The notes under the pieces were generated by a model. The model saw only the letters and a list, made by a program, of their open reading frames with translations. It did not search any database and was not told the DNA's origin. Of a stretch of DNA of 12,332 bases, positions 1 to 9,456 are shown in pieces. The position numbers and the translations under genes were made by a program. The stretch comes from JAJPJX01 sp964568355. GTDB lineage: Bacteria > Acidobacteriota > Terriglobia > Bryobacterales > Bryobacteraceae. Numbering within the stretch: position 1 is the first letter of the stretch; the number at the start of each line of letters is the position of its first letter. Location: contig CAZMRK010000730.1 of the NCBI GenBank assembly GCA_964568355.1, forward strand, positions 1 to 12,332, given 5' to 3'.

Positions 1-115
1 TATCGACAACGGTTCCGGTAAAGGAGGCCGTCTTGCCGTGGTGGGCATCGTGACCTTCGTGGGCCAAAAGCCCAAATGCCAGACAGACAGCCAGACCGAG
101 TACGCGCTTTGTCAT
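1..115 (-). CDS. Exported His-rich small protein, 5' part only (3' end outside the window)
   Basis: An ATG at 113-115 opens a frame that runs off the left edge, giving 38 residues. They start MTKRVLGLAVCLAFGLLA, a basic start plus hydrophobic core typical of a Sec signal peptide. A His-rich stretch follows (HEGHDAHHGK), then TGTVVD, which could be the first strand of a small beta-rich domain. Function is unknown; the histidines suggest metal binding, which is inference only. No clear Shine-Dalgarno sequence is seen upstream. The gene lies 67 bases downstream of the Tat enolase-superfamily gene on the same strand, so the two may be co-transcribed. The short length and edge position limit confidence, but the signal-peptide pattern argues for a real gene. 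Confidence 0.6.
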   Translation of the reverse strand, partial: MTKRVLGLAVCLAFGLLAHEGHDAHHGKTASFTGTVVD

Positions 116-182
116 ATGCGATCAGTGTAGCGAAATCGGAGACAAATCCTGTGGAGCGGACGCCGCCGCACGGCTCGAAGCT

Positions 183-1523
183 CTAATTCCCAATGATCGA
201 TCCGTTCACGCTGCGCTTGGGACCGAAGTTGCCGCCCTCGAGCGAGCAGGGATATTTCGCGGCTACTTTCTCATTGATATCGATTCCCAACCCGGGCGCT
301 TCGTTGACGTAGAGAAAGCCTTTCTTGATGACCGGCGTGCCGGGAAAAACCTCGCGGATCTCATCCCCGTGGATCACCGAGCCTTCCTGAATGCCGAAAT
401 TGGGGGAGGCCAGGTCCAGGTGGGCGTTGGCGGCATGGCCGACCGGGGAGAGATCTCCCGGCGCATGCCAGGCGGTGCGGACTGCGTACCACTCGCAAAG
501 CGTGGTGAGCTTGCGCGCCTTGGTGAGCCCTCCGATGGCGGGGATATGGACGCGGATGAAATCGATCAGCCTTTCCGTCACCAATCCTACATATTCGTGG
601 TCCGAGACGAACTTCTCGCCGATCGCGATGGGCACGGTGGTCTGCTGGCGCAGATTTTTCATGTAGCCGACGTCTTCGGGAAAAAAGGGGTCCTCGAAGA
701 AGTAGGGACGGTAGGGCTCCAGGCGCTTGGCGATGCCGATCGTAATCACTGGCGGCAATTCCCCATGCAGATGCTGCATCAGTTCCACCTTGTCGCCGCA
801 TTTCTGCCGCACATGCTCCCAGATGCGCGGGATCTCGCGGGACCAGGCTTCCGGATCGATCACAACAGGCCCAAAACTAGGCGCCGCTCCGGGAGCCACC
901 GGATGCGGCGCGGGCATCCCCTCGACGGCGGGCGATGGGGGCAGCGTCGCCTCTGCGTAATTGAGTCGGACGTGCCGGTAGCCCTTCTCCACGGCCTTTT
1001 GGACGCTTTCCGCCATCTCGGCGCCATCGCGGCCACCAGCGTCGCCATAGACCTGGACGGCCGAGCGCGTCTTGCCCCCCAGCAATTGATAGAGCGGCAT
1101 ATTGGCGCGCTTGGCCTTGATGTCCCACAGAGCCATATCGATGCCGCTCACCGCGTAATTCTCCACCGGCCCCGTGCGCCAGAGAGCGCTCACGTTCATG
1201 GCTTTATAGAGATCTTCCACCATCTCGGGATCGCGGCCGATGACAAACGGCTTGAGCTGATTCTCGATGACGGAGGCAACCGCGCCGGGGCGGAAGACAA
1301 ACGAAGCGCAACCAAGACCGTACAGGCCCGGCTCGCTGGTTTCCACCTTGGCGATCACCAGGCGTCCCATGCTGCTGACGGGCGCGGCCGAGGTAACCGG
1401 TGGATTGGTCAGGATGACTTTGACGTTCGTAATTTTGAGAGGCGGCAAGCCACGGGTTGCGGCGGCATAGGCCTGTGCGCTGGTCGCACCCAGGGTGGTC
1501 AGGAAATGACGGCGGCTGAGCAT
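183..1523 (-). CDS. Tat-exported enolase-superfamily protein, mannonate dehydratase (ManD/RspA)-like
   Basis: 446 aa. The N-terminus MLSRRHFLTTLGA carries a twin-arginine motif (SRRHFL), so export to the periplasm in folded form is predicted. Next come an enolase-type N-terminal capping domain (about 30-150) and a TIM-barrel domain (about 155-430). ManD-like marks are YGDAGGRDG (159-167), EDP with E277, GE with E303, H353 in TAWHAPGDLSP and E380 in FGIQE. By family knowledge these correspond to two metal-ligand Glu residues and the catalytic His/Glu. The first metal ligand, usually Asp in a DxH pattern, reads H251-L-H253 here, so activity on mannonate or another sugar acid is uncertain. The start fits the Tat motif, although AGAGGA (1524-1529) directly abuts the ATG, an unusually short spacing. 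No sugar-uptake or kinase genes are nearby. The superfamily call is secure; the substrate is not. Confidence 0.9.
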   Translation of the reverse strand: MLSRRHFLTTLGATSAQAYAAATRGLPPLKITNVKVILTNPPVTSAAPVSSMGRLVIAKVETSEPGLYGLGCASFVFRPGAVASVIENQLKPFVIGRDPEMVEDLYKAMNVSALWRTGPVENYAVSGIDMALWDIKAKRANMPLYQLLGGKTRSAVQVYGDAGGRDGAEMAESVQKAVEKGYRHVRLNYAEATLPPSPAVEGMPAPHPVAPGAAPSFGPVVIDPEAWSREIPRIWEHVRQKCGDKVELMQHLHGELPPVITIGIAKRLEPYRPYFFEDPFFPEDVGYMKNLRQQTTVPIAIGEKFVSDHEYVGLVTERLIDFIRVHIPAIGGLTKARKLTTLCEWYAVRTAWHAPGDLSPVGHAANAHLDLASPNFGIQEGSVIHGDEIREVFPGTPVIKKGFLYVNEAPGLGIDINEKVAAKYPCSLEGGNFGPKRSVNGSIIGN

Positions 1524-1616
1524 TCCTCTATTACAACCACAAACCCAACCCGTGGCGCAGTCCCCCCCCGGGCTGCGGTCTCATCGGCCTGGCCGCAAGA
1601 TCGATTCCTTTTTTCT

Positions 1617-1630
1617 GGTGCTTCAGCGCC
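1617..1630. repeat. Imperfect palindrome with CTTCAG core
   Basis: GGTGCT and AGCGCC flank a TC centre, giving six pairs with one G/T mismatch. It shares the CTTCAG core with the palindromes at 1655-1672 and 5259-5274, which suggests members of one small dispersed family. Confidence 0.4.
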
Positions 1631-1654
1631 GGAACCCAGCCTTGTGGGGCCGGC

Positions 1655-1672
1655 GCCGGACTTCAGTCCGGC
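1655..1672. repeat. Perfect 18-base palindrome with CTTCAG core
   Basis: GCCGGACT and AGTCCGGC are perfect complements around a TC centre. As RNA it would fold with a UUCA tetraloop (UGAA on the other strand) closed by a C-G pair. It lies between two co-directional genes and has no following T-run, so it looks more like a REP-type element than a rho-independent terminator. Confidence 0.6.
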
Positions 1673-1737
1673 AAACCATGCGCCGGTTCAAACCAGCGCG
1701 CAGGCTGAAACCCGCCCCACTTTGTAACGCAGTAGCG

Positions 1738-2016
1738 CTAACGCGGAGAGAACCGGCGGATCATGGTGGCTCCCATCTCCTCCGGCGTGGCGCGTGTTAC
1801 CGAGGGTGGCTCGGAGACAGGCACCTGGCGAGCCGGTTTCCGCACACTCTTCGGTTTCTCCGCTTCCGGCGGCACCTCCACGAGGTAGTCGTAGACACCC
1901 AAGCGCCGCTCCACCGGGTCCGGCGGGATGATGACGCGCTTTTCCAGAATCGTGAAGCCTTCGACTTTTTCACCCACTTCATGACTGAACCGGGATCGGA
2001 GCGTTTTGGTCAACAT
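1738..2016 (-). CDS. Hypothetical 92-aa protein
   Basis: 92 aa, not recognised. The N-terminal half (about 10-55) looks like a compact alpha/beta segment, with VEGFTILEKRVIIPP and GVYDYLVEVPPE. The C-terminal part is rich in Pro, Lys and Arg (KPKSVRKPARQ) and looks disordered. There is no signal peptide or membrane segment, so it is probably cytoplasmic. Codons are strongly GC-biased at third positions like the neighbours, which supports coding. A purine-rich AGAGGGA (2017-2023) lies directly upstream of the ATG with very short spacing, as in the neighbouring enolase-superfamily gene. It is divergent from the RND pump gene, with 145 bases between starts, so the two could share a control region. 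No function is proposed. Confidence 0.6.
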   Translation of the reverse strand: MLTKTLRSRFSHEVGEKVEGFTILEKRVIIPPDPVERRLGVYDYLVEVPPEAEKPKSVRKPARQVPVSEPPSVTRATPEEMGATMIRRFSPR

Positions 2017-2069
2017 TCCCTCTTATGATACCGCCTGGCATCACCCGCCGCGGGCGCGGCCCTGGCGCA

Positions 2070-2078
2070 TGTTAGAAT
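2070..2078 (+). promoter_or_regulatory. Possible extended -10 promoter for the RND pump gene
   Basis: TGTTAGAAT contains a TG dinucleotide one base before TAGAAT, a five-of-six match to TATAAT. It lies about 84 bases before the chosen ATG at 2162, in the divergent intergenic region. No good -35 hexamer is seen, which is compatible with an extended -10 promoter. The call rests on the motif alone. Confidence 0.35.
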
Positions 2079-2161
2079 CGATAAACGCGGTCGCTCTCTC
2101 CGCACTCAAGCGGCCTATCGGCAACGATTCCGGACAGGCTGGCCAAGCCCGGCGGCTACCG

Positions 2162-5100
2162 ATGAATATTTCGCAGCCTTTCATTCGCAGACCTATCGCT
2201 ACCACGTTGCTCACTCTCGCTGTAGCTATGGCGGGAGCCGGCGTCTATCGCTTCCTTCCGGTTTCTCCGTTGCCGCAAGTGGACTTTCCCACCATCTCGG
2301 TGGGCGCGGCGCTCCCCGGAGCCAGCCCGGAGACCATGGCCTCTTCCGTCGCAACTCCCCTGGAGCGGCAGTTCGGCCGCATCGCCGGCGTCACGGAGAT
2401 GACCTCGGCCAGCTACCTGGGCAGCACCAACATCACGCTTCAGTTCGATCTCAACCGCAATATCGATGCGGCGGCGCGCGACGTCCAGGCGGCCATTAAC
2501 GCGGCGCGCGGATACCTGCCGGCCAATCTGCCCCGGAATCCGAGCTATCGCAAAGTCAATTCGGCCGATTCGCCGATTTTTATTCTCGCGCTGACCTCGG
2601 ATGTGCTCGATAAGGGGCAAATGTACGACGCGGCCTCCTCGGTCATGGCCCAAAAGCTTTCGCAGGTCAAGGGCGTCGGCCAGGTCATCGTGGGCGGCAG
2701 CGCGCTGCCGGCGGTGCGCATCGAACTGAACCCGATGGCGCTCAACAAGTACGGCATCGGCCTGGAGGATGTTCGCAGCACCCTGGCAGCGGCCAACGCC
2801 AATGTTCCCAAGGGACACTTCGCCAACGGACAGCGCATCTGGGAGGTGGGCGCCAACGATCAGTTATTCCAGGCTGTCGACTACAAGCCGCTGATCGTGG
2901 CCTATCGCAACGGCAACGCCGTCCGCATCGCCGACGTGGGCTCCGCCGTCGATTCGGTGGAAGATCTGCGCAATGCCGGCTATTCCGGCTCCGATCCCTC
3001 CGTTCTGCTGATCATCTTTCGCCAGCCGGGCGCCAACATCATCGACACGGTCGATCACATCCGCGAGGCCATGCCCCAGCTCAAGGCGGCCATTCCGCAA
3101 GCGATCCGCATGCACGTAGCCATGGATCAGACCGTCACCATCCGGGCCTCGGTCCACGATGTGCAAGTGACCCTGATCATTGCCGTAATCCTGGTAATCC
3201 TGGTTGTCTTTCTGTTTCTAAAAGACGTGCGCACCACGGTCATCCCCAGCGTGGCGGTTCCAGTCTCCCTGCTGGGGACCTTCGGGATCATGTATTTGCT
3301 CGGCTACAGCATCGATAACCTGTCGCTGATGGCGCTCACCATCTCCACCGGTTTCGTGGTGGACGATGCCATTGTCGTGATCGAGAACATCACCCGCTAT
3401 CTGGAACAGGGCATGCGTCCCCTGGAAGCCGCGCTGCGGGGCTCCCGGGAAATCGGCTTTACCGTTCTGACGATCAGCGTCTCGCTGGTAGCCGTGTTCA
3501 TTCCACTACTGCTGATGGGCGGCGTGGTGGGCCGGCTGTTTCGCGAGTTCGCCGTCACCATGTCGGTCGCCATCGCGGTCTCCCTGCTGGTCTCTCTGAG
3601 TACCACGCCCATGATGTGCGCCCACATGCTGCGCCGGCACCGCGAGCACGGCTGGGCCTATCATGCCAGCGAGCGGGCTTTTCAGTGGGTGGTGGCGCTC
3701 TACGGCAAGACGCTGTCGCGCGTGTTGCGCCACCCGGCCATCACCCTGGCCGCGCTGCTGGCCACCATCGGGCTCAACGTCTACCTGTTCGTCCGCGTGC
3801 CGAAGGGTTTTTTCCCCCAGCAGGACAACGGCCGCATGATGGGAGTCATCCTGGCCGACCAGGACACCTCGTTCCAGTCGATGGAGCGGATGCTGCGGCG
3901 GACGATCGAGATTGTGCGCGCCGACCCGGCCGTCGGGACCCTGGACGCCTTCACCGGCGGCACCTGGGGCTCCACCACGAATACGGCGCGCATGTTCGTC
4001 GCGTTGAAACCGCTCGAAGAGCGCAAAGTGTCGGTGGACGAGGTGATCGCGCGCCTGCGCCCCAAGCTGGCCACCATGCCCGGCGCGACGCTCTATCTGC
4101 AGGCATCGCAGGACCTGCGCGTAGGCGCCCGCATGGCCAACGCGCAGTACCAGTACACCATGCGGGGCGACAATCTCCAGGATCTGGTAGCTTTCGGACC
4201 TCGCATGCTGGAGGCGCTGCGCACCGTTCCGGAGATCGTCGACGTGAGCACTGACCAGCAGAACAACGGCCTGCAATCGGTAGTGCAATACGACCGGGCT
4301 ACCGCCTCGCGGTTCGGCATCTCGCCGCAGTTACTGGACAACACGCTCTACGATGCCTTCGGGCAGCGCCAGGTCTCCACCATGTACACCGCGCTCAATC
4401 AGTACCACGTGGTGATGGAGGTGGCGCCGCGATACTGGCAGGATCCGCAGATTCTCAACCAGGTCTATGTGCGCTCGCCGCGCGGGCAGCAGGTTCCGCT
4501 GAGCGCGGTAGCCCGCTATGCTCCGGCCACCGCCCCGCTCGCCGTGAATCACCAGGGCCTGTTTCCGGCGGTGACAATCTCGTTCAACCTGGCTCCCGGT
4601 ATTCCGTTAGGCGATGCGGTGGAAGCGATTGAAGAAAAGTCCAGGCTGGTCGGCCTGCCTTCGACCATCCACACGACCTTCGCCGGAACGGCGCAGGCCT
4701 ACCAGGATTCGCTGGGCAACCAGCCTCTGCTCATCGCCGCGGCGCTGGCCACCGTATACATCGTCCTGGGAATCCTCTACGAAAGCTACATCCATCCCGT
4801 TACGATCCTCTCCACGCTGCCGTCGGCCGGCGTCGGCGCGCTGCTGGCTCTCCTGCTGTGCCGCACGGAGCTGAGCATCATCGCCATGATCGGCATCATT
4901 CTGCTGATCGGCATCGTGAAGAAGAACGCCATCATGATGATCGATTTCGCCCTGGCGGCCGAGCGAAGCGAAGGCAAAAACTCGCGCGACGCCATCTACG
5001 AGGCGTGCCTGCTGCGGTTCCGGCCGATTCTCATGACGACCATGGCGGCCATTTTAGGGGCCTTGCCGCTGGCTCTCGGCCGCGGCATCGGTGCCGAACT

Positions 5101-5257
5101 CCGCCGCCCCCTGGGGATCACGATTATCGGCGGCCTGGTCGTCAGCCAGATGCTGACGCTCTACACCACCCCCGTGGTTTACATCTATCTGGACCGGTTC
5201 CAACTCTGGTGGCGCCGCCAGCACCCGAAGCGGATCCTTGCCAGCGAACCAGCGTAG
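2162..5257 (+). CDS. RND multidrug efflux pump inner-membrane subunit (HAE-1 family, MdtC-like)
   Basis: 1031 aa, the full length expected for the family (MdtC is about 1025). It should be a proton-driven trimeric inner-membrane antiporter exporting drugs or lipophilic compounds through a periplasmic adaptor and an outer-membrane channel. Seen: the family start MNISQPFIRRPIATTLL; TM1 near 12-32; TM2-TM6 about 335-485; TM7 about 525-545; TM8-TM12 about 855-1006; two large periplasmic loops between. Proton-relay residues are intact: D401/D402 in TM4 (GFVVDDAIVVIEN), K921 in TM10 (KKNAIMMIDF), and R954 with T959/T960 in TM11 (FRPILMTT). ATG 2162 is chosen because the conserved N-terminus begins there; the frame is open further upstream, but that sequence resembles nothing in the family. 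Only a weak GGCGG precedes the start. No adaptor or TolC-like gene lies beside it, so partners must be encoded elsewhere. Confidence 0.95.
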   Translation: MNISQPFIRRPIATTLLTLAVAMAGAGVYRFLPVSPLPQVDFPTISVGAALPGASPETMASSVATPLERQFGRIAGVTEMTSASYLGSTNITLQFDLNRNIDAAARDVQAAINAARGYLPANLPRNPSYRKVNSADSPIFILALTSDVLDKGQMYDAASSVMAQKLSQVKGVGQVIVGGSALPAVRIELNPMALNKYGIGLEDVRSTLAAANANVPKGHFANGQRIWEVGANDQLFQAVDYKPLIVAYRNGNAVRIADVGSAVDSVEDLRNAGYSGSDPSVLLIIFRQPGANIIDTVDHIREAMPQLKAAIPQAIRMHVAMDQTVTIRASVHDVQVTLIIAVILVILVVFLFLKDVRTTVIPSVAVPVSLLGTFGIMYLLGYSIDNLSLMALTISTGFVVDDAIVVIENITRYLEQGMRPLEAALRGSREIGFTVLTISVSLVAVFIPLLLMGGVVGRLFREFAVTMSVAIAVSLLVSLSTTPMMCAHMLRRHREHGWAYHASERAFQWVVALYGKTLSRVLRHPAITLAALLATIGLNVYLFVRVPKGFFPQQDNGRMMGVILADQDTSFQSMERMLRRTIEIVRADPAVGTLDAFTGGTWGSTTNTARMFVALKPLEERKVSVDEVIARLRPKLATMPGATLYLQASQDLRVGARMANAQYQYTMRGDNLQDLVAFGPRMLEALRTVPEIVDVSTDQQNNGLQSVVQYDRATASRFGISPQLLDNTLYDAFGQRQVSTMYTALNQYHVVMEVAPRYWQDPQILNQVYVRSPRGQQVPLSAVARYAPATAPLAVNHQGLFPAVTISFNLAPGIPLGDAVEAIEEKSRLVGLPSTIHTTFAGTAQAYQDSLGNQPLLIAAALATVYIVLGILYESYIHPVTILSTLPSAGVGALLALLLCRTELSIIAMIGIILLIGIVKKNAIMMIDFALAAERSEGKNSRDAIYEACLLRFRPILMTTMAAILGALPLALGRGIGAELRRPLGITIIGGLVVSQMLTLYTTPVVYIYLDRFQLWWRRQHPKRILASEPA

Positions 5258-5258
5258 C

Positions 5259-5274
5259 GCACGCTTCAGCGTGC
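5259..5274. repeat. Perfect palindrome with CTTCAG core
   Basis: GCACGCT and AGCGTGC pair perfectly around a TC centre, starting two bases after the RND stop codon. The core equals that of the palindromes at 1617-1630 and 1655-1672, while the stem bases differ. Such compensatory variation suggests selection on the hairpin itself. Confidence 0.6.
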
Positions 5275-5276
5275 CG

Positions 5277-5296
5277 CGTCGACGCTCTCGTCGACG
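5277..5296. repeat. Perfect 8-base-stem hairpin
   Basis: CGTCGACG, loop CTCT, CGTCGACG. It lies two bases after the CTTCAG palindrome and probably forms one composite repeat unit with it. It may act as a bidirectional transcription or mRNA-stability element between the two convergent genes. Confidence 0.55.
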
Positions 5297-5366
5297 TTCC
5301 GGATCTTTTCAAAATCACCGAGACGCGCGCCGATCCCGCAAAATCTGAGAAAGCCAAAAGCTCTCC

Positions 5367-6740
5367 TCACGCCAGCAGATCCTTAACCACCTCGCCCTCC
5401 ACATCGGTCAAGCGGAAATCCCGGCCGCTGTAGCGATAAGTCAGCTTGGTATGGTCCAGGCCCAACTGGTGCAGGATGGTGGCCTGCAAATCGTGGACGT
5501 GCACCGGCTTCTCGACCGCCTTAAAGCCGAAGTCGTCGGTGGCGCCATAGGCGATGCCACCCTTGAATCCCCCGCCCGCCACCAGCGTGGAGAAACCGTG
5601 GCTGTTATGATCGCGGCCGTTCTGCACGTTGACCAGCCCGCTGATCTCAACCACGGGCGTACGGCCGAACTCGCCGGTGATCACCACGACGGTCTCCTCC
5701 AGAAGACCGCTCGATTTCAGGTCGTGCAGCAGCGCGGCCATGGGCTGGTCCGACTGGGCCGCCAGCTTGCGATGAATCAGGATGTCGTCGTGGTTATCCC
5801 AGGGCTGCCCGTTGCCGAAGTACACCTGCACCATGCGGACGCCCCGTTCGATCAGGCGCCGGGCGATCAGGCAGCCGCGGGCGAAATCGCCTTCGCCATA
5901 GCGCGCTCGCGTAGCCTCGCTCTCCTGCCGGACGTCGAAGACGTCAGGCGCCTCGGCCTGCATCCGAAAGGCGATCTCTGCGGATTGGATGGTCGCCTCC
6001 AGCTCCGGATCGGGACCAGCCTTTTCCAGGCCCATGCGATTCAGGCGGCCCAGCAGGTCCAGTTGCCGGCGCTGGTCGGAGGCCGACAGCTTGGGGTTGC
6101 GGATGTAAGGGATCAGCTTTTCCGGTTCCGTCTCGTTGTTGGGGATGTAGGTGCCCTGATAGACCGCCGGGAGGAACGAGGAGGTCCACAACTGCGGACC
6201 GACCACGGGCAGCCCGGGGCACATCACCACGAAGCCCGGCAGATTCTGATTTTCGGTGCCCAGCCCGTAGGTCAGCCAGGAACCGAGCGAGGGCCGCCCA
6301 GGCAGCAGAATGCCGCAATTGAACATGAACAGGGAGGGCTCATGATTGGGCCGCTCGGTGTGCATGGAGCGGACCACACAGATATCGTCAATGCATTCTC
6401 CCAGCCGGGGGAAGATCTCGCTGACTTCGATGCCGCTTTTGCCGCATCGCCGGAACGCGAACGGCGAAGGCAGCAGATTGCCGGTCTTCCGTTCCGTCTT
6501 GAGATTGCCGGTGGGCATGGGCTGGTGGGCATACTTCGCCAGCATCGGCTTGGGATCGAACGTGTCCACCTGGGAAGGGCCGCCATTCAGGAACAGGAAG
6601 ATGACCCGCTTGGCCTTGGCCGGAAAATGCGGCGATTTGGGTTCCAGAGGCGAGCGCGCCGTCTCTCCGTTTAACAGATTGGCCAGGCCGAGCATGGGGA
6701 ACCCGGTCCCCACAGTGCGCAACATTTCGCGGCGTGTCAT
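5367..6740 (-). CDS. DUF1501 family protein, Tat-exported, alkaline-phosphatase-superfamily fold
   Basis: 457 aa. MTRREMLRTVGTGF is a Tat-type signal, common in this family. Family motifs are NGGPSQVDTFDPKP (52-65), WDNHDD (314-319), GEFGRTP (356-362), DHNSHGF (377-383) and HVHDLQATILHQLG (414-427). Their Asp and His residues resemble the metal-site layout of the phosphatase/sulfatase superfamily, but no reaction has been firmly assigned to DUF1501 proteins. The ATG at 6738-6740 is chosen: GGAAGGG lies a few bases upstream and it opens directly on the Tat motif. An in-frame TTG at 6762-6764 would overlap the preceding stop and add eight residues before the signal. The gene follows the PSCyt1/DUF1549/DUF1553 gene by 13 bases, a standard two-gene operon in Planctomycetota, Verrucomicrobiota and Acidobacteriota. 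The two products presumably act together in the periplasm. Confidence 0.93.
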   Translation of the reverse strand: MTRREMLRTVGTGFPMLGLANLLNGETARSPLEPKSPHFPAKAKRVIFLFLNGGPSQVDTFDPKPMLAKYAHQPMPTGNLKTERKTGNLLPSPFAFRRCGKSGIEVSEIFPRLGECIDDICVVRSMHTERPNHEPSLFMFNCGILLPGRPSLGSWLTYGLGTENQNLPGFVVMCPGLPVVGPQLWTSSFLPAVYQGTYIPNNETEPEKLIPYIRNPKLSASDQRRQLDLLGRLNRMGLEKAGPDPELEATIQSAEIAFRMQAEAPDVFDVRQESEATRARYGEGDFARGCLIARRLIERGVRMVQVYFGNGQPWDNHDDILIHRKLAAQSDQPMAALLHDLKSSGLLEETVVVITGEFGRTPVVEISGLVNVQNGRDHNSHGFSTLVAGGGFKGGIAYGATDDFGFKAVEKPVHVHDLQATILHQLGLDHTKLTYRYSGRDFRLTDVEGEVVKDLLA

Positions 6741-6753
6741 CTTCACCCTTCCT

Positions 6754-9360
<2,607 letters not shown>

Positions 9361-9364
9361 GCCG

Positions 9365-9372
9365 CCCCTCCC
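9365..9372 (-). promoter_or_regulatory. Strong Shine-Dalgarno for the cytochrome gene, fixing a GTG start
   Basis: GGGAGGGG on the minus strand lies four bases before the GTG at 9358-9360. Its strength and position, together with the signal peptide that begins at that codon, decide the non-ATG start. Confidence 0.7.
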
Positions 9373-9417
9373 TGCCGACAGTCTATCAAACTAGGGCCCC
9401 GCGGAGCAGGGCGGAAG

Positions 9418-9446
9418 TTGACAGCCGCCGCGAAGGTTGATACGTA
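9418..9446 (+). promoter_or_regulatory. Candidate promoter with consensus -35, upstream of the isomerase gene
   Basis: A perfect TTGACA (9418-9423) is followed by a 17-base spacer and a weak -10 TACGTA (9441-9446). Transcription would begin about 9453-9457, at or just before the ATG at 9457. That would give an almost leaderless mRNA, which fits the absence of a well-placed Shine-Dalgarno sequence. The -10 is poor, so the call is tentative. Confidence 0.4.
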
Positions 9447-9456
9447 ATGGCACTAA

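Larger units (their letters stand above)
1524..1737. other. Non-coding stretch with palindromic repeat remnants
   Basis: The stretch lies between the enolase-superfamily gene and the 92-aa gene, both on the minus strand. I see no credible coding frame. It holds a C8 run (1562-1569), two palindromes with a CTTCAG centre (1617-1630 and 1655-1672), and near 1705-1722 a GGCTGAAACCCGCC string that resembles a decayed third copy. No convincing promoter for the downstream gene was found. Confidence 0.6.
5258..5366. other. Convergent intergenic region with double hairpin
   Basis: The region separates the stop codons of the RND pump (plus) and the DUF1501 gene (minus). Its left part consists of two adjacent palindromes (5259-5274 and 5277-5296). 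The rest, to 5366, shows no further clear element. The hairpins could limit read-through from either side, but there is no long T-run. Confidence 0.5.

Noticed and set aside
369..1727. Long open frame on the plus strand antisense to the enolase-superfamily gene
   Set aside because: It is opposite a gene with clear family motifs, has no family features of its own, and is the kind of open antisense frame that GC-rich DNA produces.
2006..2161. Upstream extension of the RND pump from a TTG at 2006
   Set aside because: The family N-terminus starts at the ATG at 2162; the extra 52 residues resemble nothing in the family and would overlap the divergent gene's start.
9361..9456. Promoter for the cytochrome gene on the minus strand
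   Set aside because: Only TAGACT, a weak -10 match without a usable -35, was found; not enough to list.
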